Below are positions 25,173 through 34,754 of a stretch of 64,000 nucleotides of DNA, piece by piece; the first letter of the stretch is position 1; each line of letters starts with the position of its first letter. A program made the position numbers and the translations under genes. This stretch comes from Hyphomicrobiaceae bacterium (GTDB lineage Bacteria > Pseudomonadota > Alphaproteobacteria > Rhizobiales > Aestuariivirgaceae). Under the pieces are notes generated by a model that saw only the letters and a list, made by a program, of their open reading frames with translations, was not told where the DNA came from and made no database searches. The stretch covers positions 62,001 through 126,000 of the forward strand of contig OMIC01000039.1 in the NCBI GenBank assembly GCA_900298995.1, given 5' to 3'.

Positions 25173-25700
25173 TCAACGCTTTGCGCGCTGGACAGCTTCC
25201 AGAATCATCTTTTCGGCTTCCGCGGCATCGCCCCAGCCTACGACCTTCACCCATTTTCCGGGCTCCAGATCCTTGTAGTGCTCGAAGAAATGCTCAATCT
25301 GGCGGAGCGTGATCTCCGGCAGGTCGGCGTAGCTGTGTACGTTCTCGTAGCGGCGCGTGAGCTTAGGTGTCGGAACGGCAATGATTTTTTCATCGCCGCC
25401 CGCTTCGTCCTGCATCTTCAGCACACCCACCGGACGCACCGCCACGACAGCGCCCGGTATGATGCCGCGCTGGTTGGCGATCAACACGTCGATGGGGTCG
25501 CCGTCATCCGAAAGCGTGTGTGGGATGAAGCCGTAGTTTCCTGGGTAACGCATTGAAGTATAAAGGAAACGGTCAACCACCAGCGTGCCCGCCGCCTTGT
25601 CCATTTCATATTTGATCGGCTCGCCGCCCACCGGCACCTCGACGATGACATTGACCTCCTTGGGCGGGTTGCGGCCGATCGAAATGGCGTCGATGCGCAT
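25173..25700 (-). CDS. ppa: Inorganic pyrophosphatase
   Basis: '[23 protein letters not shown]'. Confidence 0.96.
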   Translation of the reverse strand: MRIDAISIGRNPPKEVNVIVEVPVGGEPIKYEMDKAAGTLVVDRFLYTSMRYPGNYGFIPHTLSDDGDPIDVLIANQRGIIPGAVVAVRPVGVLKMQDEAGGDEKIIAVPTPKLTRRYENVHSYADLPEITLRQIEHFFEHYKDLEPGKWVKVVGWGDAAEAEKMILEAVQRAKR

Positions 25701-25792
25701 GACGGATTCCTGTGTTGCGGACGCGGTCTGTCTGCCATGGACGGCAGAGCGGTTCCATTGGGCTTATGGCGGTGGCGTGTGCGCCATCCGGC

Positions 25793-27625
25793 TCAGGCCG
25801 CGCTTTCCGCCTCCTTGGCGCGACTTAGGCGCTTTCTTTCATGTGGATCGAGAATTGCCTTTCGGAGCCGGATGGACTTCGGCGTCACTTCCACCAGCTC
25901 GTCCTCGCCGACATAGGCCAGGGCCTTTTCCAGCGACATCTTGATCGGCGGCGTCAGGATCAGCGCTTCGTCCTTGCCCGAGGCACGCACGTTCGAGAGC
26001 TTCTTGCCCTTGATGACATTGAGCTCGAGATCATTGCCGCGCGTGTGTTCCCCAACGATCATGCCGGGATAGACCTTGGTGCCGTGCTCGATGAACATGG
26101 GGCCGCGGTCCTGCAGGTTGAAGATGGCATAGGCCACCGCCTCGCCGTCGCTGTTGGAGATGAGCGCGCCGGTGTGACGGCCCGGAATGTCGCCGAAATG
26201 CGGCGCATAGCCGTGGAAGAGACGGTTGAAGATGGCGGTGCCGCGCGTGTCCGAGAGAAGCTCGGACTGATAGCCGATGAGGCCGCGTGTCGGCGCCAGG
26301 AACACCAGCCTCTGGCGGCCCGCACCCGAGGGACGCATGTCGCGCAGCTCGCCCTTGCGCTCAGACACCTTCTGAACCACGACGCCGGAATAGGCCTCGT
26401 CGACATCGATGATCACTTCCTCGACCGGCTCGAGCTTCTGGCCCGTGGCCTCGTCGACCCGGAACACTACCCGTGGCCTGCCGACCGTCAGTTCGAAGCC
26501 TTCCCGCCGCATGGTTTCGATCAGGATGCCAAGCTGCAACTCACCGCGTCCGGCCACTTCGAAGGCATCGGTTTCCGTCTCGGACGGCGTGACGCGCAGC
26601 GCCACATTGCCTTCTGCCTCGCGCAGCAACCGTTCGCGGATGACGCGCGACTGCACCTTGTCACCCTCCTTGCCGGCCAGAGGGCCGTCATTGATGCGGA
26701 AGGTCATGGTCAGTGTCGGCGGATCGATGGGCTGCGCAGGAATCGCGTCGGACACCGCGGGATCGCAGATGGTGTCGGCGACGGTTGCCGTCGTCAGGCC
26801 CGATATCGCCACGATATCACCCGCCTGGCCCTCATCGACCGGCTGGCGTTCCAGTCCGCGGAAGGCCAGCACCTTGGAAACCCGGCCCTGTTCGACCAGC
26901 TTGCCATCGCGCGACAGGGCCTTGACGGACTGGTTGGCCTTGACCGTCCCTGAGCGGATGCGGCCGGTCAGCACGCGACCCAGAAAGGGGTTGGCCTCAA
27001 TCGTCGTCACCAGCATGCGGAACGGACCGTCCTCGACCGGCGGCGATGTGAAATGCCTTACGATGAGATCGAACAGCGGTGCCATGTTGTCTTGCGGCCC
27101 GGTGGGCGACTCGGCCATCCAGCCCTGCTTGGCGGAGCCGTAGATGATGGGGAAGTCGAGTTGCTCCTCATTTGCGTCAAGATTGGCGAACAGGTCGAAC
27201 ACCTCATTCACCACCTCGTTGTGGCGCTCGTCGGGACGATCGATCTTGTTGATGCAGACGATCGGCCGGAGGCCGATCTTGAGCGCCTTTTGCAGCACGA
27301 ATTTGGTTTGCGGCATCGGCCCTTCGGCGGCATCGACCAGGAGCACCGCGCCATCCACCATGTTGAGGATGCGCTCGACCTCACCGCCGAAATCGGCGTG
27401 GCCTGGGGTGTCGACAATATTGATGCGGGTGTCCTTCCAGTTCAGGGAGGTCACCTTGGCGAGAATCGTGATCCCGCGCTCACGCTCGAGATCGTTTGAA
27501 TCCATGGCGCGCTCGGCCACCTTCTGGTTCTCGCGGAACGAGCCCGACTGCGACAGCAGCCGGTCGATCAGCGTCGTCTTGCCATGGTCGACATGGGCGA
27601 TGATGGCGATATTGCGCAAATTCAT
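25793..27625 (-). CDS. typA: TypA/BipA ribosome-associated GTPase
   Basis: 'IAIIAHVDHGKTTLIDRLL', 'VDTPGHADFGGEVERIL'; 610 aa with the TypA C-terminal domain. Confidence 0.95.
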   Translation of the reverse strand: MNLRNIAIIAHVDHGKTTLIDRLLSQSGSFRENQKVAERAMDSNDLERERGITILAKVTSLNWKDTRINIVDTPGHADFGGEVERILNMVDGAVLLVDAAEGPMPQTKFVLQKALKIGLRPIVCINKIDRPDERHNEVVNEVFDLFANLDANEEQLDFPIIYGSAKQGWMAESPTGPQDNMAPLFDLIVRHFTSPPVEDGPFRMLVTTIEANPFLGRVLTGRIRSGTVKANQSVKALSRDGKLVEQGRVSKVLAFRGLERQPVDEGQAGDIVAISGLTTATVADTICDPAVSDAIPAQPIDPPTLTMTFRINDGPLAGKEGDKVQSRVIRERLLREAEGNVALRVTPSETETDAFEVAGRGELQLGILIETMRREGFELTVGRPRVVFRVDEATGQKLEPVEEVIIDVDEAYSGVVVQKVSERKGELRDMRPSGAGRQRLVFLAPTRGLIGYQSELLSDTRGTAIFNRLFHGYAPHFGDIPGRHTGALISNSDGEAVAYAIFNLQDRGPMFIEHGTKVYPGMIVGEHTRGNDLELNVIKGKKLSNVRASGKDEALILTPPIKMSLEKALAYVGEDELVEVTPKSIRLRKAILDPHERKRLSRAKEAESAA

Positions 27626-27749
27626 GAGTTTGGAGAACTTTCTTCAGGGATGCGGATTGCCGGGGCGCTTAGCATGTGCATTATGGGAACGCAATTTGTC
27701 GGTTCGCTGACGTCTGGTGCAGCGTCCGGGCATCTGAAAGGAAAGGGGC

Positions 27750-28211
27750 ATGTTTCAGTCGAGGGACGACAAGGCCAACCGTACCCTGGTGCTGGTCAGC
27801 CTGACCGATAATTCAGCAATGACGGTCTCCGTGCGCATGCCGCTGTCCAACCGGCTGGGTGACGCGCTCAACAATGCCGACCAGTTTCTGGATGCCATGA
27901 CCGTTGCGGGCCAGCAGATCTACATCTCGAAATCGAGCATCCGCTCGGTGCGTTCTGCTGCGCTGCCCAAGACCGACCAGCTTGAACTCGATACCCGCGG
28001 TCAGGGGCTTCCGGGCTTTGACCCCTATGCCGTGCTCAAGGTCGAAAAGGGTGCCTCGGCCGAGGAGATCAAGCATGCCTATCACAAGATGGCGAGACTC
28101 TATCACCCCGACCGCATCGCGTCCTACGAACTGCCCGAAGAGGTGAAGGAATATGTCCGCGCCATGCTGGTGCGGATCAATCTCGCCTTCGAGCAGATCG
28201 GTCAGCAATAG
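27750..28211 (+). CDS. Small protein with C-terminal J domain and uncharacterised N-terminal domain
   Basis: C-terminal 'DPYAVLKVEKGASAEEIKHAYHKMARLYHPDRIA' (HPD); N-terminal ~85 aa 'VLVSLTDNSAMTVSVRMPLSNRLGDALNNADQFLDA' without a family I can name. Confidence 0.8.
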   Translation: MFQSRDDKANRTLVLVSLTDNSAMTVSVRMPLSNRLGDALNNADQFLDAMTVAGQQIYISKSSIRSVRSAALPKTDQLELDTRGQGLPGFDPYAVLKVEKGASAEEIKHAYHKMARLYHPDRIASYELPEEVKEYVRAMLVRINLAFEQIGQQ

Positions 28212-28233
28212 GCCAGGGAGCGAGCGTCCGGCA

Positions 28234-28740
28234 TCAGGGGAGCTTCTTCACATCCGTCAGCTCGCCGCTGGCGGAATCGAGCTTGATGCTGAAGGACTTG
28301 CCGTCGCGCTGGGCGTTGAAGGCATAGATCTTGCCCGTGCAGCTTGACGCTTCCACGCTGGAAAAGCCGAAGCTGCTGACCACCATGGTGGCCTTCTCGC
28401 AGGACAGCGCGGTGGCAGGCGGTGGTTCCGCCTTGGCCGCCGTTGCAGGCTTGGCCGCAACCGGCGACTTCTGGGTCGGAGTTGAGGGCTTGGGTTCGTA
28501 ATAGCTTTCGTCGAATTTCTTCTTGCTCCTCGCATCCTCGCCATAGAGCGTGTCGAATTCCTCCTGTGTCAGCCCATAGTCGCCGAACAGCAGGCGCACG
28601 CCCGGAATCTTGCGCAGGAAGGTTGGTCCGACGAACTCATCTTCCGCCACCAGGATGGGCTGCTGCGCCCCGGACGGGGCCGGGAGGTCACCGGGGCCCG
28701 GGAAAACGGCGAGCGACAGGACGAGTGTGTGAAGAACCAT
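28234..28740 (-). CDS. Putative secreted hypothetical protein
   Basis: N-terminal hydrophobic segment, low-complexity Pro/Ala/Lys linker, C-terminal 'SSCTGKIYAFNAQRDGKSFSIKLDSASGELTDVKKL'. Confidence 0.6.
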   Translation of the reverse strand: MVLHTLVLSLAVFPGPGDLPAPSGAQQPILVAEDEFVGPTFLRKIPGVRLLFGDYGLTQEEFDTLYGEDARSKKKFDESYYEPKPSTPTQKSPVAAKPATAAKAEPPPATALSCEKATMVVSSFGFSSVEASSCTGKIYAFNAQRDGKSFSIKLDSASGELTDVKKLP

Positions 28741-28897
28741 GGTCTTCCCTCATTCTGGTTGCCCGGCGCGGCAGGCACGCGCCGGGTTCAACCCCTATGG
28801 CGGCACATGCCGTGCCGGGCGTCAATGAAAACTTCACATGCCATTGGTCGAAAACATCGTGGCCATTGTGCGGCATTGCTGTCCGGCTGGCAGCTGC

Positions 28898-29296
28898 TCA
28901 CCGGATGACAGCCAACTGGTTCACCGCACCCTGGCTAGTCACCCGCACCAGATACTGGTGGCCATTCCTCCACGCGGTGAAGGAGTAGCGGGGGGCGTGG
29001 CAGTCCCTGGCGTTCACATTATGGTAACCACGATTGTAAAGGATCTGGCGTCCGTCGTTGCAGGTGACGTAGCGGTTGACGGGCCGGTGCGGCGCAGGAC
29101 GATAGTGGTAGGGGCGAACTGGACGCGGATAGTAGCCGCCGTACCAGCCGTGATAGCCGCCGTACCAGCCATTGTAGCCGCCGTTGATGCCGATGCCGAT
29201 GTCGACGTCAACATCCGCCCGGGCTTCGGAGGCGAGCAGCGTGGCCGCGAGACCCATGACCAGGGCGGCGGCGGCGAAGAGGGACTTGGCAATCAT
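28898..29296 (-). CDS. Putative secreted Gly/Tyr/Trp-rich protein
   Basis: Signal peptide 'MIAKSLFAAAALVMGLAATLLASEARA', then 'NGGYNGWYGGYHGWYGGYYPRP'; start placed at 29296. Confidence 0.65.
   Translation of the reverse strand: MIAKSLFAAAALVMGLAATLLASEARADVDVDIGIGINGGYNGWYGGYHGWYGGYYPRPVRPYHYRPAPHRPVNRYVTCNDGRQILYNRGYHNVNARDCHAPRYSFTAWRNGHQYLVRVTSQGAVNQLAVIR
29133..29195. repeat. In-gene 21-bp tandem repeat (about 2 full copies plus a partial), encoding GGYxGWY
   Basis: tagccgccgtaccagccgtga / tagccgccgtaccagccattg / tagccgccgttgatg... Confidence 0.75.
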
Positions 29297-29492
29297 GGTC
29301 GTTCTCCTTGTTTCCTGGCGATGCCGGTGATCGGTCATCGTTGGGAGGAAACTAGCAGCCGCCATTTGAACCGAAGCCGAACTAGGCGTTCATCTGGCAT
29401 TCATCCGGGGTGGCCGCAGGGGGGCTTGAAACCAGGCCCGTACTCCCTATCTCAAGGCCTGCGGACGCCCATCCGGGGTTCGCCCAACCCAA

Positions 29493-29548
29493 TGCCCGGC
29501 CAGTCATGGCGGGCCAGCAACGTGACATTGCTCAAGGAGAATGTGACC
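29493..29548 (+). promoter_or_regulatory. ROSE-like RNA thermometer in the hsp20 5' leader
   Basis: Upstream hairpin TGCCCGGCCagtcatGGCGGGCCA, then ACATT(G)CTC-aag-GAGAATGT sequestering the AGGAG Shine-Dalgarno with a single bulged G, immediately before ATG 29549. Confidence 0.68.
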
Positions 29549-30001
29549 ATGTTCGATCTTACCCCCCTTTATCGTTCCACCGTCGGTTTTGACCGGCTCG
29601 CCCGCATGCTCGACGAGGCTGCGGCCGGCGAGGCTCCGGGTTATCCGCCCTACAACATCGAGCGCATCGCCGAGGACGAATACCGCATCACCATGGCGGT
29701 TGCCGGTTTCGCGCCTGCCGACATCGCCATCGAGGCGAAGGGCAATGCCCTTACGGTTGCCGGCAAGAAAGCCGAGAAGACCGAGAGCAAGGGCGAATTC
29801 CTGCATCAGGGCATCGCGTCGCGCGCCTTCGAGCGCCGCTTCCAGCTTGCCGATCATGTGCAGGTGCAGGGCGCCAGCATGGAGAACGGCCTGCTTCACA
29901 TTTCGCTCAAGCGCGAAGTGCCGGAAGCTCTCAAGCCGCGCACCATCCCGGTTGTCGACGGTCAGTCGCCGAAGGTCATCGAGGCCCGCAAGGCAGCCTG
30001 A
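29549..30001 (+). CDS. Hsp20 family small heat shock protein
   Basis: 'YPPYNIERIAEDEYRITMAVAGFAPADIAIEAKGNALTVAGKK...FLHQGIASRAFERRFQLADHVQVQGASMENGLLHISLKRE'. Confidence 0.95.
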   Translation: MFDLTPLYRSTVGFDRLARMLDEAAAGEAPGYPPYNIERIAEDEYRITMAVAGFAPADIAIEAKGNALTVAGKKAEKTESKGEFLHQGIASRAFERRFQLADHVQVQGASMENGLLHISLKREVPEALKPRTIPVVDGQSPKVIEARKAA

Positions 30002-30025
30002 TTGCGCAATTGTGAGAACGAAGAG

Positions 30026-30050
30026 GGGCGCTCCGCAAGGGGCGCCCTTT
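30026..30050 (+). terminator. Probable terminator of hsp20
   Basis: GGGCGCtccgcaagggGCGCCCTTT hairpin 25 nt after the stop codon; T-tract is short. Confidence 0.5.
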
Positions 30051-30057
30051 GCCGCGT

Positions 30058-31107
30058 TCAGCCGCGCGCCATGAGGGCGAGAAGCGAATTGATCTCCTCC
30101 TCCGGCGTTGCGAAGGAGAGCACGAAGCGGGCGAAGACCTCGTCCGGAGCGATGCCGTCGCCCAGGCTGTCCGGCATCCAGTCGTAGAAACGCGCGCCTT
30201 CCGCCTGCAACCGATCGAACAGGCTGCGCGGCATGATCGCAAACACCTCATTGGCTTCGACCGGATTGGGTATGCGGATGGTTCGGATCGCCGCAAATCC
30301 TTCCGCCAGTCTGCGGGCGAGGGCATTGGCACGCCGTGCATTCTGGAGCCACAGATCGTTCTCCAGATAGGCCATCATCTGGGCGCCCAGATAGCGGCTC
30401 TTGGAAAGCAGCTGTCCGCCGCGCATGCGGCGGTAGGCAAAATCCTCCGCCAGCGCCAGATCGAAGAAGATCACGGCTTCGAGCATCATGGCACCGTTCT
30501 TGGTCGCCCCGAAGGACAACACATCGACACCCGCTTTCCATGTGAGATCAGCCGGCGTGCAGCCAAGCCCTGCAACGGCATTTGCGAAACGCGCGCCGTC
30601 CATGTGCAGCTTCATGCCGCGGGGGCGGATCAGGCTGGAAAAGGCTTTCACCTCTGCGGGCGAATAGACCGTACCGAGTTCGGTGGCATTGGTGAGCGAA
30701 ACACCTTTCGGTTTTGGGTCATGCTCGCCACGGATGAAACCCTTCAGAGTCCGTTCAACCTGTGCCGGGGCAATCTTGCCGCCTGGCGCGGCAAGGCCGA
30801 GGATCTTCGCGCCGCCGGTGAAGAACTCCGGGCTGTTGCATTCATCAACCGCGATATGTGCCTCGGCATGGCAGATGATCGCTCCGAAGCCCGGCGTGAT
30901 GGCCGAAAGCGCGAGACCATTGGCCGCCGTACCTGATGTCACCAGAAAGGCGCGGAGATCGCAGCCGAATATCTCCTTCAGCCGCTCCTCTGAACGTCTG
31001 GTGAAGTCGTCGCCGCCATAGGAGGGGGCGGTGCCGCCGTTCACATCGCCCAGAGCGGCGAGGATCCTCGGGTGGACGCCATAGACATTGTCGGATGCGA
31101 AATTCAT
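30058..31107 (-). CDS. Low-specificity L-threonine aldolase / beta-eliminating lyase family
   Basis: 'MNFASDNVYGVHPRILAAL...YGGDDFTRRSEERLKEIFG', 'LHMDGARFANAVAGLG', 'SFGATKNGAM'. Confidence 0.9.
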   Translation of the reverse strand: MNFASDNVYGVHPRILAALGDVNGGTAPSYGGDDFTRRSEERLKEIFGCDLRAFLVTSGTAANGLALSAITPGFGAIICHAEAHIAVDECNSPEFFTGGAKILGLAAPGGKIAPAQVERTLKGFIRGEHDPKPKGVSLTNATELGTVYSPAEVKAFSSLIRPRGMKLHMDGARFANAVAGLGCTPADLTWKAGVDVLSFGATKNGAMMLEAVIFFDLALAEDFAYRRMRGGQLLSKSRYLGAQMMAYLENDLWLQNARRANALARRLAEGFAAIRTIRIPNPVEANEVFAIMPRSLFDRLQAEGARFYDWMPDSLGDGIAPDEVFARFVLSFATPEEEINSLLALMARG

Positions 31108-31134
31108 GGGGGGATGCCTTCTGTCGGGAGGTGT

Positions 31135-32354
31135 TCAGCCCTTGAGCAGGGCCTTGAGCTGCACGCCGGGATCGGCCAGCGCCTCGGGCGGAGGGGAGGC
31201 CTGCCGCGCGATCAGCATTTCTGCGAGCTTCACGTCGCGGGCGATGGCGTTGCCCGGCCCGATTCCGGAGGCGGCGACAAGCCGCCCTGCCGCATCGAGG
31301 TGGAACATCACGAAGGCCTGCTCACCGGTCTGGCGGCGGACGGTGCGGACGCCATCGCCGGGGCTTCCCGCAATCTGGAGCGAGAGGTCATACTGGTCGG
31401 ACCAGAACCACGGCACAGCCAGATAGGACTTCGACCCGCCGAGCATGTTTCGGTTGCGATATTGGCCTGGTCGGTGGCGTTGCGCCAGGCTTCGAGCCGC
31501 ATGCGCTTGCCCCCGTACAGCCCGTGCGGGAAAGAGCAGCAGTCGCCTGCCGCGAAGATGTCCGGGTCGCTGGTGCGCAGCATGGCGTCACAGGTGATGC
31601 CGTTGTCGCTGGCGAGCCCCGCCTGCCCGGCGAGCGCCGTCTCCGGCGCGGCTCCAATTCCGGCGATGACGATGTCGGCCTGTATCTTGCGGCCGTCGGC
31701 AAGCCGCACCCCATCGGTTTCGACCGCCGCGAGCCCGGTTCCCACTTCCATATTCACGCCCGCCTCAACATGCCGGGCATGGACGACGCTCGCGATCTCT
31801 TCCGGCACACCGCGCATCAGGATGCGGGGCTGGGCTTCGATGAGCGTCACGCTGCAGCCCAGTTGGCGCGCACTCGCCGCAACCTCAAGCCCGATGAACC
31901 CGCCCCCGACGATAGCTGCCGAGGCGCTCGACCGCAGGTGTTTGCGGAGATGGTCGCCGTCAACGAAGTCGCGGAGCGTGTAGGCGAGTTCGCCACCGGG
32001 CAGGGTGAGCTTGCGCGGTTTCGCCCCGGTGGCGATCAGGAGCTTGTCATAGGAAACAGTGCGGCCATCTTCGAGCAGCACGGCCTTGATCCTGCGATCA
32101 ATGCCGGTGGCGCGCGCGCTCCTTATGAGGGTAGCATTGAGCGAAGCGATCATGCTCTCGTCGAGCAGGTAGACAGGCTGCGGTTCCGGCTCGTCGGTGA
32201 GCATCGCCTTGGACAGAGGCGGGCGGTCATAGGGCAGCAGCGTTTCCTCGCTGATCAGGGTAATGGGCCCCTGCCAGCCATTGGCGCGCAGGCTGACGAT
32301 GGCCCGTGCCCCCGCCATACCCCCACCCACGATGACCATGCCTGCATCCGGCAT
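31135..32354 (-). pseudogene. NAD(P)/FAD-dependent (ferredoxin-reductase type) oxidoreductase split by a frameshift near 31445
   Basis: N-terminal frame (ORF 31308..32354) runs '...EAWRNATDQANIATET' then nonsense; the expected C-terminus 'MLGGSKSYLAVPWFWSDQYDLSLQIAGSP...ADPGVQLKALL' is in another frame (ORF 31135..31446). Confidence 0.82.
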
Positions 32355-32425
32355 TCGCTCGACTCCGCGTGTTGCAATTCCGGCATGTGGTTACGCGATC
32401 CGCATGCCGAATGCCAGTGCGCGGG

Positions 32426-33994
32426 CTATTCGGTGGTGCGCATGCCCAGCCGTCCGAGCGTCCAGCGCTCGAGCACCACCACCACCTGGTAGAAGGCAAC
32501 GGCGATCAGCACGGAAACCGCCGCCACCGTCCAGATCATGCCGTAGTCGAGATAGCCACGGCTCTGGTTGAGGAGATTGCCGAGCCCGGTACCGGTCGCC
32601 AGCCATTCGGCGATCATCACGCCAAGCAGGGCACGCGGTGCGGCCAGCCGCGTGGCGGCGAACAGATAGGGAAGCGAGGCTGGAACACTCACCAGCCGCA
32701 ATTGCTGAAGCCGCGTGGCGCCATAGGCGCGCGGTACATCAAGCGCGGCGCGCGGCACCATGGCCATGCCCTGAGCTATGGTCACGAAGGCTGGAAAGAA
32801 CGTGACCGAAATCGTCACCCACAGGATCAGGGGCGTGCCGCGTCCGAGCAGAAGCACGAGCAGGGGGGTGAGGGCCACCAGCGGCATGGTCTGGGTAACC
32901 AGCGCCACCGGCATGAAGCTCCGCGTGATGGCGGGGAAGAGATCGGCCAGCACCGCCAGCGCGAAGGCAAAGGCGAGCCCGGCGGCAAGCCCAATGACGG
33001 CGATCGGAAGGGTTTGGGCGAGGGCCGCAAGCAGGCGTTCCTGCGCCTGTGCAGCGCCGCCGCCGAGGACCAGATAGTCGACGATGCCGGCTGGCGTCTT
33101 GGCGATCATTTCGGGCACGTTCAGGACCACCAGCAGCAGCCACCACAGGACGAGTGGCAATACCGCTGCCGCCGTGGCAAGCAACAGGGCCGTCGCGCGG
33201 TTGCCGCCCATGGCGGGCGCGGCGGGTGCGGCGGTGGGAACTGTAACGGCACGGGCCGTGCCGGTCACACGGCGGCCTGCCACCGCGAAGGCGGCATAGG
33301 CGAGACCAGCGATCAGCGTTGCGGTGAGGCCGATGCACCAGAGCCGTGGCGGGTCGGCGCGGCCCAGCGAACCCAGAAGATAGGTGCCAAGCCCGAATCG
33401 GCCGCCGCCACCGAATTCGGCCAGAATTGCGCCCAGCACGGCCGCCGGCGCCGCCACGCGGAAGCCGCCGAGAATGGCAGGCAGTGCACTGCGGAACTGG
33501 ACAAGGCGCAGTTCGTCCCAGCGACTGCCGCCATAGGCCCTGACCACGTCAAGGCTTCTGGGGTCGGCCTGAGTGAGGCCCAGCACGGTGGCTGTCATGG
33601 TGGCGAAATAGCAGCCGATGGCCGCGAGGATCACGCGCGGCGCCATTCCCGAGAAGGTCAGCACCAGAACCGGCGATATGGCAATGGGCGGAAGCGCGAA
33701 GATGGCGATGTTGACGCCTCGGAACAGGCGCAAGAGCAGCGGCGAGAGCACGAAGGCAACGCCTGCCGCGATAGCGATGGCATTGCCGATCAGAAAGCCC
33801 AGAAAGCTTGCCTCGAGCGTCGCCAGCACATGCGGCGGGTAATCGCTCTTGTCTTCCCAGAATCGGGCGAGAATGGCGCTGGGGGCGGGCAGGGCTCCGC
33901 CGGCCACGAGCTGGAAGCGTCCCGCCACCTCCCACAGCACAAGCAGGATGGCGAGATTGCGGATCCAGCCGTGGCGGGGGCCTTCATTCGCCAT
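32426..33994 (-). CDS. NitT/TauT-type ABC transporter permease, two fused permease domains
   Basis: Two EAA-like loops in one polypeptide: 'VRAYGGSRWDELRLVQFRSALPAILGGFRVAAP' and 'PRAYGATRLQQLRLVSVPASLPYLFAATRLAAP'. Confidence 0.88.
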   Translation of the reverse strand: MANEGPRHGWIRNLAILLVLWEVAGRFQLVAGGALPAPSAILARFWEDKSDYPPHVLATLEASFLGFLIGNAIAIAAGVAFVLSPLLLRLFRGVNIAIFALPPIAISPVLVLTFSGMAPRVILAAIGCYFATMTATVLGLTQADPRSLDVVRAYGGSRWDELRLVQFRSALPAILGGFRVAAPAAVLGAILAEFGGGGRFGLGTYLLGSLGRADPPRLWCIGLTATLIAGLAYAAFAVAGRRVTGTARAVTVPTAAPAAPAMGGNRATALLLATAAAVLPLVLWWLLLVVLNVPEMIAKTPAGIVDYLVLGGGAAQAQERLLAALAQTLPIAVIGLAAGLAFAFALAVLADLFPAITRSFMPVALVTQTMPLVALTPLLVLLLGRGTPLILWVTISVTFFPAFVTIAQGMAMVPRAALDVPRAYGATRLQQLRLVSVPASLPYLFAATRLAAPRALLGVMIAEWLATGTGLGNLLNQSRGYLDYGMIWTVAAVSVLIAVAFYQVVVVLERWTLGRLGMRTTE

Positions 33995-34754
33995 GCAGCG
34001 CCCTGCCAACCCGGTCGTTGAGCGCATGGAAGTCGGGGTGAATGAACAGCGCTCTGGCGCGTGGCCGTGCGAAGGGAACCTCGATCACGTCGGAAATCCG
34101 CCCTGGCCGGCTGTGCATGACGACAATGCGATCGGCGAGGAATACGGCTTCGTCGATGCCATGCGTGACCAGCAGTGTCGTGGCCTGCGACTCCGACCAG
34201 ATGCGCTGCAGCTCGATGTTCATCTGGCGCCGCAGAATCTGGTCGAGCGCGCCGAAGGGCTCGTCGAGAAACAGCACCCCCGGCGCCGTGACGAGCGCCC
34301 GGGCGATCGACACGCGCTGGCGCATGCCGCCCGACAGCTCGCCCGGCAACGCCCGCTCGAACCCCGTGAGGCCAACCAGCGCAATCAGTTCCGCGATGCG
34401 GGCGGCATGGGCGGCGCGAGGCTTGCCCAGTACGTCGAGCGGCAGGGCGATGTTTGCTTCGACGCTGCGCCATGGCAGCAGCGCCGAGTCCTGGAACGCG
34501 ACACCCGTGGTGCCGGTGGAGGCGGCGGACGCCGGAGGCAGGCCGCCGATTTCGACCGTGCCGGAATCGGGCTCATCAAGCCCCAGCGCCAGCCGCAGCA
34601 GGGTGGACTTGCCGCAGCCCGACGGACCAATCAGCGCCGTGAAGGACCCCGGCGCGCATTCGAGTGAAACGGAGGCCAGCGCGGTGAGGGTCTCACCGCG
34701 CAGGCTGAATGTCTTGCTGATCTGCCGGAGGCTGATGCTGCGGTCGCCCGCCAT
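33984..34754 (-). CDS. ABC transporter ATP-binding protein (NitT/TauT type)
   Basis: Walker A 'IGPSGCGKSTLL', signature 'LSGGMRQRVSIARAL', Walker B 'VLFLDEPFGALD'. Confidence 0.95.
   Translation of the reverse strand: MAGDRSISLRQISKTFSLRGETLTALASVSLECAPGSFTALIGPSGCGKSTLLRLALGLDEPDSGTVEIGGLPPASAASTGTTGVAFQDSALLPWRSVEANIALPLDVLGKPRAAHAARIAELIALVGLTGFERALPGELSGGMRQRVSIARALVTAPGVLFLDEPFGALDQILRRQMNIELQRIWSESQATTLLVTHGIDEAVFLADRIVVMHSRPGRISDVIEVPFARPRARALFIHPDFHALNDRVGRALHGE

Noticed and set aside
32369-34021. 550-aa plus-strand ORF opposite the ABC permease
   Set aside because: Gly/His/Gln/Arg-rich shadow ORF; the opposite strand encodes clear permease domains.
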